Part shown: piece by piece, positions 1-5,942 of the stretch | Layout of the letters: every line of letters starts with the position of its first letter | Position numbering within the stretch: position 1 is the first letter of the stretch | Source of the DNA: Pirellulales bacterium | GTDB taxonomy: Bacteria; Planctomycetota; Planctomycetia; Pirellulales; JAICIG01 | DNA: 6,698 nucleotides | Assembly: GCA_025924495.1 (NCBI GenBank) | Contig: JAICIG010000433.1 | Coordinates: 1-6,698 of the forward strand | Direction: 5' to 3' | The notes under the pieces: generated by a model | Told to the model about the DNA's origin: nothing | Databases searched by the model: none | The model's input: only the letters and a program-made list of their open reading frames with translations | Translations under genes and position numbers: made by a program

Positions 1-1880
1 ACCGCAGCGCGAATGCCCGCTCCTGCGAGTACTTGCAAGTCTTCCGCCGCAGGAATTTTCACGCCGCGCCGTTCGGCTTCCGCCACGATCGAGGCGGCGA
101 GCGGATGCTGGCTCAATCGTTCGGCGGCGGCCGCGGTCGACAGGAGTTCTTCGGCGCTGATGCCGGCAGCGGGTTCCACAGCGGTCACTTGCGGCTTGCC
201 CAAGGTGACGGTGCCCGTCTTATCGAGCACCACCGTGGTCAAATGGCCGGCCAATTCCAGCGCATGGGCCTCTTTAATCAAGATGCCGTGCTCTGCGCCG
301 CGGCCGCTGCCCACGAGCACGGCCGTGGGCGTCGCCAATCCCAACGCGCAAGGGCAGGCCACCACCAGCACTGCCACCGCGGCCGACAGCCCGGAAGTCC
401 AACTGGCGGGAATCAAGCCCCAGGCCAGCAGTGTGACCAAGGCAATCACAAGCACGGCCGGCACGAAGTAGCTGACCACGCGGTCGGCGAGGCGTTGAAT
501 ATTGGCCTTCGATTCCTGGGCGCGGCGGACCAACTCGATGGTTTGCGCCAGGGCCGTCTGGCCGGCTTCACGCGTGACTTCGATCGTCAAGGCGCCTTGG
601 CCATTGATGGAGCCGGCCAGAGCCGCATCTCCTGGTCCCTTGTCGACCGGCAACGACTCTCCGGTGAGCCACGACTGATCGATGGCGCTGGAACCCGAGA
701 GGATCTTGCCATCGAGCGGAATGCGCTCGCCCGGCCGCACCAGCACCTGATCTGCTATGTGCACGGCGTCGACCGAAACGCGGCGAGTTCCGCCGTCGAC
801 AAGCAGAGTGGCTTCGGGCGGGCTCAGATCAAGCAGCCGGCGAATGGCGGCCGAGGCGCGACCCTTGGCCAGCGCTTCGAGCAACTTGCCCAGCGTGATG
901 AAAGTGAGAATCATGCCCGCATCGAGAAAGTACATGCCGTGACCGTGCGTCGCGGCGCTGGCCCAATGTTGCACGCCGGCGCCGTAAGCGGCGCTGGTTC
1001 CCAAGGCCACCAGCGTGTCCATATTGGTCGAGCCGTGCCGGAGCCGGCTGAGCGCGCCGACATAATAGGGCCAACCCAGATAAATTTGCAGCACGCTCGC
1101 CCCCACGATCTGCAACCAACTGCGCACCGCGGCGGAGCCGACATGGCTGTACATGGCCAACGCCAGCACGATGAGCAACAACACGCCAACCGCCGTTCGA
1201 CTTCCCCAGAGGACTACTTCTCGGCGGTTCTTCTTGCCCAGGTCGGCGCCAGCCGTCTTGCCGGCCACGAGCCTGGCTCCGTAGCCGCTGGCGCGCACTG
1301 CGGTCAGCAGGTCATCGAGCTTCGCGAGTTGCGGATCGAACTCGACCGCAGCCTGCTCCATGGCCAGGTTCACTCGGGCAGAACTGACGCCGGGAATGCC
1401 CTGCAAGGCGACTTCGACTCGCGAAACGCAACTGGCGCAGTGCATCCCTTCGATGTCGAGCACCATTCTTTCGCCGTTGGTAGCGTTGGGCTGCGCTGAA
1501 GATGGCGAAACAGGCTTTGCAGGAGGCCTATGCGTGGCAAGGGCTGCGCTTGCATCGGAGCGAATTGGACTGATCTGCACGAGTGGCAACGCCAGTTTGT
1601 TGGAGGGGGCCGCGACGGCCTGAATCGGTCCCCTTAGACCGATTTGCACGAGCGGCGGCGCGTGCGTCTCATCCGGTACGCGGTAGCCCGACTGCACCAC
1701 CGCTTCCACGAGATTCTGGCGATTGACCTTGTCGGACTCCCACTCCACGGTCGCTTTCTTACGGTCCAAATCGACTACTGCGGAACGCACGCCCGGTACG
1801 CCTTCGAGCGCTCTTTGCACGCTGCGCACGCAATGCTGACAGGTCATGCCCTCGATCGGAAGTTCAATGTGTTCGGTCAT
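1..1880 (-). CDS. copA: Copper-exporting P1B-type ATPase CopA, 3' part missing
   Basis: This inner-membrane pump uses ATP to move Cu(I) out of the cytoplasm. Translating the minus strand from the ATG at 1880-1878 gives 626 uninterrupted residues running off the window edge. Two HMA copper-binding domains come first: GMTCQHC (residues 11-17, domain about 5-70) and GMHCASC (145-151, domain about 140-204). Membrane segments start near residue 228, with the family-typical NMDTLVALGTSAAY at 286-299. The actuator TGES is at 406-409, the transmembrane metal site CPC at 509-511, the phosphorylated aspartate in DKTGT at D553, and the HP motif of the nucleotide-binding domain at H592-P593. About 190-200 C-terminal residues, including the hinge motif and the last two membrane helices that complete Cu(I) specificity, lie outside. 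CPC plus two CxxC HMA domains and NMDTL argue for copper over zinc or cadmium. No Shine-Dalgarno precedes the start, which may be leaderless. A roughly 70-residue linker between the HMA domains is unusually long and Pro/Ala-rich. Confidence 0.95.
   Translation of the reverse strand, partial: MTEHIELPIEGMTCQHCVRSVQRALEGVPGVRSAVVDLDRKKATVEWESDKVNRQNLVEAVVQSGYRVPDETHAPPLVQIGLRGPIQAVAAPSNKLALPLVQISPIRSDASAALATHRPPAKPVSPSSAQPNATNGERMVLDIEGMHCASCVSRVEVALQGIPGVSSARVNLAMEQAAVEFDPQLAKLDDLLTAVRASGYGARLVAGKTAGADLGKKNRREVVLWGSRTAVGVLLLIVLALAMYSHVGSAAVRSWLQIVGASVLQIYLGWPYYVGALSRLRHGSTNMDTLVALGTSAAYGAGVQHWASAATHGHGMYFLDAGMILTFITLGKLLEALAKGRASAAIRRLLDLSPPEATLLVDGGTRRVSVDAVHIADQVLVRPGERIPLDGKILSGSSAIDQSWLTGESLPVDKGPGDAALAGSINGQGALTIEVTREAGQTALAQTIELVRRAQESKANIQRLADRVVSYFVPAVLVIALVTLLAWGLIPASWTSGLSAAVAVLVVACPCALGLATPTAVLVGSGRGAEHGILIKEAHALELAGHLTTVVLDKTGTVTLGKPQVTAVEPAAGISAEELLSTAAAAERLSQHPLAASIVAEAERRGVKIPAAEDLQVLAGAGIRAA
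1568..1660. repeat. Diverged internal direct repeat in the copA inter-HMA linker
   Basis: Two 24-base units, 1568-1591 and 1637-1660, match at most positions and share TGCACGAG. Read on the minus strand they encode PLVQI-type peptides (PPLVQIGL and LPLVQISP) inside the linker between the two HMA domains of CopA. A small duplication followed by divergence is the simplest reading; a functional role is unknown. Confidence 0.5.
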
Positions 1881-1886
1881 GCTTGT

Positions 1887-1920
1887 ATTGTAAGCGCCAC
1901 TGGAAGCCTCCACGACTCAA
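1887..1920 (-). promoter_or_regulatory. Candidate copA promoter, possibly giving a leaderless mRNA
   Basis: On the minus strand TACAAT (1892-1887) ends 6 bases before the copA ATG, the distance expected when transcription begins at or next to the start codon. TTGAGT (1920-1915) could be the -35, but the 22-base spacer is longer than normal. The spacer contains a near-palindrome, TGGAGGCTTCCA on the minus strand (1912-1901). That layout recalls MerR-type copper promoters, but the spacing and the dyad do not match CueR sites well. Confidence 0.3.
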
Positions 1921-2048
1921 CGCCGTTCCATTCAGCCGATCGCTTCCTGCCCCAAAGTCCGTCGTTTGACGACCCGGGCGTCCCCCGCCAAGGAGCCGAA
2001 AATCCCGATGGACTCTTGGCCCGCAGCGAAGTCCCTAGGAGCGTAGCG

Positions 2049-2078
2049 TTGCGTCTGTGGGGGCCGTCATGTCACAAT
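2049..2078 (+). promoter_or_regulatory. Weak candidate cinA promoter
   Basis: TTGCGT (2049-2054) and CACAAT (2073-2078) are separated by 18 bases and lie about 48 bases upstream of the cinA ATG. Both boxes are imperfect. The rest of the 1881-2125 gap holds a short perfect dyad, GTCGT-TTG-ACGAC (1961-1973), and no gene that I can support. Confidence 0.25.
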
Positions 2079-2125
2079 CACATCCTTTCCCTTTGTCATG
2101 ATGGAAGCCGCCGAGGATTGCGTCG

Positions 2126-3385
2126 ATGATCGCCGAAGTGATTTCAATCGGAGACGAGCTGACCAGCGGGCAGCGGCTCGATACCAATAGCCAGTGGCTA
2201 AGCCAGCGGCTGGGAGAAATCGGCATTCCGGTGCTGTATCACACCACGGTGGCAGACGATCTGGAGGCCAACGTGGGCGTGTTTCGCACGGCGGTGGGGC
2301 GCGCGGATATCGTGATCTCGACCGGCGGGCTCGGGCCAACGGCCGACGATCTGACGCGCGAAGCGCTAGCTCAATTGCTCGGCGTCGAATTGGTTCTCGA
2401 CGAGACGTCGCTCAAGCATATCGAGGCGATGTTTTCGCGGCGCAAACGGGAAATGCCCGAACGCAATCGGGTGCAGGCCATGTTTCCGGCAGGCAGCCGC
2501 GTGATCTTCAATCCGCACGGCACAGCGCCCGGCATCGATCTCGACGTGCCGCCTAGGCTCGGTCGCCCCTCGCGCGTGCTGGCTCTGCCCGGCGTACCGG
2601 CTGAAATGAAAGAAATGTGGGACGGGACGCTCGCCGGGCTCTTATCAGCGCAAGCCGGCGGCGGCCGCGTGATTCGTCATCGGCGGATCAAGTGCTTCGG
2701 CGTCGGCGAAAGCGATCTCGAACAGATGCTCCCCGACCTGATCCGCCGCGGCCGCACTCCTTCGGTCGGCATTACCGTGAGCGAAGCGACCATCACGCTG
2801 CGGATCACGGCGTCGGGCGCGACGGCCGAGGAATGTTACGCCGCCATGGAGCCAACCATCGTCACCATTCACGAATGTCTCGGTCCGCTCGTTTACGGAT
2901 ACGAGGATGAGGAACTGGAACACGTGGTCCATCGACTGCTGGCGCAGCGAGGCCAAACCTTGGCCACCGCCGAATGGGGAACTGCGGGGCTCGTGGCACA
3001 GTGGCTAGGAGGCGTACCGGATGAGCCGGGCTGTTTTCTCTCGGGCCTGGTGCTGCCAACGCCGGTCGCCTTGATCAAGCAGCTCGCCGTACCCGCGGAA
3101 GTCTTGGCAAACTATCCAGCGGCCAGCGAAGAAGTGGCCGCGGCCATGGCGGAGCGCTGCCGCGAACAGCTCGACGCCGATTATGGGCTGGCGATCAGCG
3201 CCTTTCCGGCCGTCGATCCGCAGGCATTGCAGCCCGAACGGGTTCATTTCGGCCTTGCCACACGCGCGGGCGTCATCACGCGCTCGACGCCGTTCGCCGG
3301 CCATCCCGCCATTCTCAAGTCGCGCGCGGCCAAACAGGCGCTCAACATGCTGCGGTTGGAATTGCTGGGGGAGCTGAAAGATTAG
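2126..3385 (+). CDS. cinA: CinA family protein with intact N-terminal domain and degenerate nicotinamide-nucleotide amidase domain
   Basis: CinA proteins join an N-terminal MoaB-like nucleotide-binding domain (COG1058, reported to hydrolyse ADP-ribose) to a C-terminal PncC domain that deamidates NMN in pyridine-nucleotide salvage. At 419 residues the length is normal. The N-terminal hallmarks are all present: GDELTSGQRLDTNSQWL (9-25), STGGLGPTADDLTREA (65-80), NPHGTAPG (129-136) and LPGVPAEMKEMW (154-165). The C-terminal domain keeps its scaffold (TLATAE, SEEVAAAMAERC, ADYGLAIS) but has lost its catalytic motifs. The usual AESCTGG reads AEWGTAG (282-288), with tryptophan where the proposed catalytic serine belongs. 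The usual VTYSNEAK reads VLPTPVAL (309-316), losing Tyr and Lys. The usual TGIAGP reads SAFPAV (358-363). NMN amidase activity is therefore unlikely, while the N-terminal activity may persist. The ATG has GAGG at 2113-2116, 9 bases upstream; ATGs at 2098 and 2101 are out of frame. It is monocistronic, convergent with the next gene. Confidence 0.93.
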   Translation: MIAEVISIGDELTSGQRLDTNSQWLSQRLGEIGIPVLYHTTVADDLEANVGVFRTAVGRADIVISTGGLGPTADDLTREALAQLLGVELVLDETSLKHIEAMFSRRKREMPERNRVQAMFPAGSRVIFNPHGTAPGIDLDVPPRLGRPSRVLALPGVPAEMKEMWDGTLAGLLSAQAGGGRVIRHRRIKCFGVGESDLEQMLPDLIRRGRTPSVGITVSEATITLRITASGATAEECYAAMEPTIVTIHECLGPLVYGYEDEELEHVVHRLLAQRGQTLATAEWGTAGLVAQWLGGVPDEPGCFLSGLVLPTPVALIKQLAVPAEVLANYPAASEEVAAAMAERCREQLDADYGLAISAFPAVDPQALQPERVHFGLATRAGVITRSTPFAGHPAILKSRAAKQALNMLRLELLGELKD

Positions 3386-3442
3386 GAGCAAATTCCAAGA
3401 CGCCGTTTTTATCGTGCGACGGTCCGAAAGGCGAGCCTGGCC

Positions 3443-4189
3443 TTACTCTCCCTTCGCTTTTTCCGCCTTCTCTTTGGCCTTGCGCTCGCGGTAGTCGGCC
3501 AACACGCCTTCCGGGTCGTCGTTGAATAAATCGCGGCAGCCGGTGCAGCAGACCAGATAGGTCTTGCCTTGATATTGCACTTCAATCGTACCCAGGCCGC
3601 CCGTCACGACGCACTCGGGCTGCGAGGAACCTTTGGCGAACGAACTGCCTTTGCGCGTATAGCCGACTTCGGCCAGTCGCGTGTAACGGCCGGTTCCGGC
3701 CAGGCGCTTTTCATAAAGCATGATCAGCCGATCGCCGTCGGCGACGGTCCGAATGGAAATCCGGTTGGGCCGATCGTCAGCCGGCCTGTCTGCGACCAGC
3801 ACGAGCTGCTGCTTGTCGTCGATGTGGCCCGTAAAGCGATCTTCCGATTTGTCTTCAGCCCGTGTTGCCAGCAGCTCGAAAACGCCAGGTTTCTCACCAG
3901 CCGACAATCGGCCCGACGTGTAGTACTTGCCTTGAGGCGCCTCGAAAACGAGCGCGGCGTGATCCCCGTTGAACTTCCAGGCCCAGTCGGCCGCCTCGGT
4001 CCAGGCGCCCTGGTTCGAGCCGCGGCGCAATTGCCCAACTCCCCGCCAGCCGCCTACATAAACTTGCAGCGGCGCCAGCGCTTGTTTGTCGGCCTGGACC
4101 TGCTCGACCGTCGTTTCCGCGGCATTCGCTGGAGCGGAAAATAGCCAGAGTGCCATCCACATGGCGAAAGCTCCCTTAGACGCCGACAT
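3443..4189 (-). CDS. Exported protein with C-terminal YHS/TRASH-like cysteine motif
   Basis: This 248-residue protein is predicted to be exported. It opens with a Sec-type signal peptide: a lysine at K5, a hydrophobic stretch at about 7-18, and ANA (21-23) as a likely cleavage site. Residues about 38-180 look like a beta-rich domain, starting LQVYVGGWRGVGQ and containing W63, W69 and W71. I do not recognise this family; a lipocalin-like barrel is only a guess. Residues about 190-233 resemble YHS/TRASH metal-binding domains. C193 is followed after 20 residues by C214, then C218 (C-X20-C-X3-C, with an extra C215), and then a DLFNDDPEGVLADY tail typical of such domains. The last 15 residues are a charged Lys/Glu tail. 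A role in binding copper or another soft metal outside the cytoplasm is inference, helped by copA 1.6 kb away. The ATG at 4189 has AAGGGAG (4202-4196) 6 bases upstream. A second AAGGGAG (4177-4171) precedes an in-frame ATG at residue 10, but that start would leave too short a signal peptide. Confidence 0.85.
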   Translation of the reverse strand: MSASKGAFAMWMALWLFSAPANAAETTVEQVQADKQALAPLQVYVGGWRGVGQLRRGSNQGAWTEAADWAWKFNGDHAALVFEAPQGKYYTSGRLSAGEKPGVFELLATRAEDKSEDRFTGHIDDKQQLVLVADRPADDRPNRISIRTVADGDRLIMLYEKRLAGTGRYTRLAEVGYTRKGSSFAKGSSQPECVVTGGLGTIEVQYQGKTYLVCCTGCRDLFNDDPEGVLADYRERKAKEKAEKAKGE

Positions 4190-4231
4190 GGCGGGCTCCC
4201 TTGAAAACTAAACCGATCGTCTGATCCTGGC

Positions 4232-4237
4232 AGTATA
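4232..4237 (-). promoter_or_regulatory. Candidate -10 box for the exported YHS/TRASH-like gene
   Basis: TATACT on the minus strand (4237-4232) is a 5-of-6 match to the -10 consensus and lies 42 bases before the ATG at 4189. The best -35 candidate, TTAGGA (4262-4257), has a 19-base spacer and is weak. Confidence 0.35.
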
Positions 4238-4345
4238 ACCGGCGCCGCGGCCTGGATCCTAATTCCGCCGCCAGCGATCCCGATTGGCAGCACGCAGCAG
4301 ACTGGGCCTCGCGGGTTGTCGGAAAGTCGGACGCAATTCGAGGTT

Positions 4346-4375
4346 TTGACGAACGGAACGCCTTGTGGTTCTAAT
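4346..4375 (+). promoter_or_regulatory. Candidate sigma-70-type promoter for the Gfo/Idh/MocA gene
   Basis: TTGACG (4346-4351) and TCTAAT (4370-4375) each match consensus at 5 of 6 positions and are separated by 18 bases. The predicted start of transcription, about 4381-4383, leaves a leader of roughly 40 bases before the ATG at 4422. It is the best two-box promoter in the window. Confidence 0.5.
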
Positions 4376-4378
4376 GAT

Positions 4379-4396
4379 CTGACCAAGCAAGGTCAG
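4379..4396. promoter_or_regulatory. Perfect inverted repeat at the predicted transcription start
   Basis: CTGACC (4379-4384) and GGTCAG (4391-4396) are perfect reverse complements around a 6-base AAGCAA spacer. The repeat begins 3 bases after the -10 box, so it would sit over the predicted start site. That is a usual place for a repressor operator; in RNA it could also form a small 5' hairpin. No regulator gene is adjacent to say which. Confidence 0.4.
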
Positions 4397-4421
4397 GATT
4401 ACGGCTTCAAGGACCAGTTTC

Positions 4422-5489
4422 ATGACCGCGTCGCGAGCCAATCAAACCATCCGCGTGGGCATCGTTGGTTTAGGCGGCAATACTCGGCTAAGACATATCG
4501 GCGGGTTGCGAGCCTGCGAAAACGTGGAGATTGTCGCGGTCTCGAACCGGCGGCGCGAATCCACCGAGGCGGCCGCGCGTGAGTTCAGCATTCCGAAGAA
4601 GTACGAGCACTGGCAAGAGCTGGTCGCCGATCCGGAACTCGATGCCATCGTGATCGGAGCGTGGCCGTATTTGCATTGCCCGGTTACGCTGGCCGCGCTC
4701 GAAGCGGGCAAACATGTGCTGACCGAAGCGCGGATGGCCATGAACGCCGAAGAAGCGCGCCGCATGCTCAAGGCCAGTCAGTCCCGCCCCGAACTGGTCT
4801 GCCAGATTGTACCCAGCCCCTTCGGACTGCGCGCGCATCGGGTGGTGAAGCGGTTGATCGAATCCGGCTTTCTCGGCCAACTGCGCGAAGTGGTGGTGAC
4901 GGCGGCCAATGATAATCTTGCCGACGCAGAGCTACCGCTGAGCTGGCGGCAGGTCCACGAATTGAGCGGACTGAACATGCTGACCTTGGGCATCGTGCAC
5001 GAGACGCTCACGCGTTGGATTCCGCATCCGGTGCGCGTCTTCGCCCAGGTGCAAGCGTTCGTGCCCGAACGACTCGACCCGGCTACCGGCATGTTCCGCC
5101 GCGTGGGCACCCCCGACAGCGTCCAGGTGCTGGCCATACTCGCCGACGGCGCGCATGCAATTTATCACGTCAGCGGCGTAGCTCGGTTCGGCACGGGCAC
5201 GCAAATTCAGCTTTTCGGCAGCGAGGGAGCAATCAAGTATGAACTGGCGCCCCAAGACCGATTGTGGGGCGCACGGCGCGGCGACAAGGAACTTCGTGAA
5301 ATCGACATACCCGCCCATGAAGAGTCGGGCTGGCGCGTGGAAGAGGAGTTCATCGGGGCTATTCGAGGCAGGGAAAAAATCGAATTCACCGACTTCGCCG
5401 CGGGCGTTCGCTACATGGAATTTACCGAGGCGGTCGCACGCAGCGCCGCTTCGGGCAAGCCGGTTGGTTTGCCCCTCGAACGCAATTAA
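4422..5489 (+). CDS. Gfo/Idh/MocA-family NAD(P)-dependent oxidoreductase, EKP motif altered to EAR
   Basis: This is a predicted cytoplasmic dehydrogenase of the glucose-fructose oxidoreductase/inositol dehydrogenase/MocA family, which usually acts on sugars, inositols or related polyols; the substrate cannot be read from sequence. The 355-residue length is typical. The N-terminal Rossmann domain carries GIVGLGGN (13-20) for dinucleotide binding, followed by the family pattern WQELVADPELDAIVIGAWPYLH (64-85, first strands and helices) and LAALEAGKHVL (90-100). The hallmark EKP that normally follows is EAR at 102-104 (TEARMAMNAEEA), so the lysine thought to be catalytic in most members is alanine. 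GIVHE (190-194) keeps the conserved histidine (H193). The C-terminal alpha/beta domain contains FGSEGAIKYEL (265-275), a standard family element. AAGGA (4409-4413) lies 8 bases before the ATG, which supports this start. There is no signal peptide, unlike the exported members common in planctomycetes. It has its own promoter, and the next gene appears separately transcribed. Confidence 0.92.
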   Translation: MTASRANQTIRVGIVGLGGNTRLRHIGGLRACENVEIVAVSNRRRESTEAAAREFSIPKKYEHWQELVADPELDAIVIGAWPYLHCPVTLAALEAGKHVLTEARMAMNAEEARRMLKASQSRPELVCQIVPSPFGLRAHRVVKRLIESGFLGQLREVVVTAANDNLADAELPLSWRQVHELSGLNMLTLGIVHETLTRWIPHPVRVFAQVQAFVPERLDPATGMFRRVGTPDSVQVLAILADGAHAIYHVSGVARFGTGTQIQLFGSEGAIKYELAPQDRLWGARRGDKELREIDIPAHEESGWRVEEEFIGAIRGREKIEFTDFAAGVRYMEFTEAVARSAASGKPVGLPLERN

Positions 5490-5508
5490 TCCGCTCGGCC
5501 GCTTCCCC

Positions 5509-5526
5509 GCCCCCTATGCCCCCTAT
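5509..5526. repeat. Tandem 9-bp direct repeat overlapping a -10 box
   Basis: GCCCCCTAT occurs twice head to tail (5509-5517 and 5518-5526) with no mismatch. The end of the second copy supplies the first three bases of the TATAAT box. Confidence 0.6.
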
Positions 5527-5529
5527 AAT
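5524..5529 (+). promoter_or_regulatory. Perfect TATAAT -10 box upstream of the small Trp-rich gene
   Basis: TATAAT at 5524-5529 matches the -10 consensus exactly in GC-rich surroundings. It predicts a transcription start near 5536 and a leader of about 30 bases before the GTG at 5568. No good -35 is visible at 16-18 bases; the position holds GCTTCC. Confidence 0.45.
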
Positions 5530-5567
5530 GTTAATGGGCTTTGCTCAGGGGCTGCCGGAGCAGGGAA

Positions 5568-5942
5568 GTGCTCGCGCTTGTCCTCTGTCTGGCCTTCGGC
5601 TCGACGCCAGACGGCTTTGTCGAAGAGCATGTCGATTCCATCGCCGTGGTCCATGTACGAGACGGCGCCGAGCTGGTTTTTTTCTTCGACTTTGTTCAGC
5701 GAGAGTGGGTCTGCCTCGATCATCGTTGGCTCGCCAGCGATATGGAGTGCGGTCGCGCGGGCGATCAGTGGTCGCTCTTCTGGCACGACGATGGCGACGA
5801 TTGTTGGCGACTGATCACGGCGGACCATTGGTTCGAAACGTGGCAGCCGGATAGTCCGCTCTCATCGCAGCATAACCGGCCTTGGTTCGCGCGGCTGCTT
5901 GTACCGGGCCTTAAACAGCCTGATAGGGCGCGCGTGCGATGA
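5568..5942 (+). CDS. Small tryptophan-rich acidic protein of unknown family
   Basis: I do not recognise this gene. The reading frame is open from a TAA at 5532-5534 to a TGA at 5940-5942. I chose GTG at 5568 because GGAG (5557-5560) lies 7 bases before it and a perfect TATAAT is upstream; TTG at 5541 is the alternative. The product is 124 residues with eight tryptophans (47, 54, 68, 72, 80, 88, 92, 106), an Asp-rich stretch (HDDGDD, 73-78) and four cysteines. Residues 1-11 are hydrophobic (MLALVLCLAFG) but lack a positive charge, so export is doubtful. Codons in residues 18-40 show strong coding bias: first position mostly G, second mostly A/T. A minus-strand frame over the same bases (5523-5828) is also open with plausible residues, but its bias is weaker and it has no ribosome-binding site. 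The tail after residue 95 looks less protein-like, so the true end could be earlier if a frameshift exists. Confidence 0.5.
   Translation: MLALVLCLAFGSTPDGFVEEHVDSIAVVHVRDGAELVFFFDFVQREWVCLDHRWLASDMECGRAGDQWSLFWHDDGDDCWRLITADHWFETWQPDSPLSSQHNRPWFARLLVPGLKQPDRARVR

Noticed and set aside
33..1499. A 488-codon open frame on the plus strand
   Set aside because: It lies wholly antisense to copA, whose motifs are unmistakable. Its translation is a His/Gln/Arg/Gly-rich mixture with no recognisable domain, as expected from the opposite strand of a GC-rich gene.
1901..1912. A CueR-type copper operator upstream of copA
   Set aside because: The dyad is short (TGGA-N4-TCCA), lacks the ACCTTCC/GGAAGG arms, and the -35 to -10 spacing is 22 rather than about 19 bases. 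I leave it as an unnamed dyad.
3386..3442. A terminator between the convergent cinA and YHS/TRASH-like genes
   Set aside because: AAGGC/GCCTT (3428-3444) forms only a 5-bp stem with a 7-base loop, and the nearby TTTTT (3406-3410) has no proper stem before it. No intrinsic terminator can be supported in either direction.
3569..4144. A 191-codon plus-strand frame opposite the exported YHS/TRASH-like gene
   Set aside because: The minus-strand gene has a signal peptide, a tight ribosome-binding site and a recognisable cysteine motif. The plus-strand product has none of these.
5523..5828. A 101-codon minus-strand gene
   Set aside because: The composition is plausible, but no ribosome-binding site precedes its ATG, codon-position bias is weaker than on the plus strand, and it ends inside the predicted plus-strand promoter. 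It is kept as an alternative in the findings.
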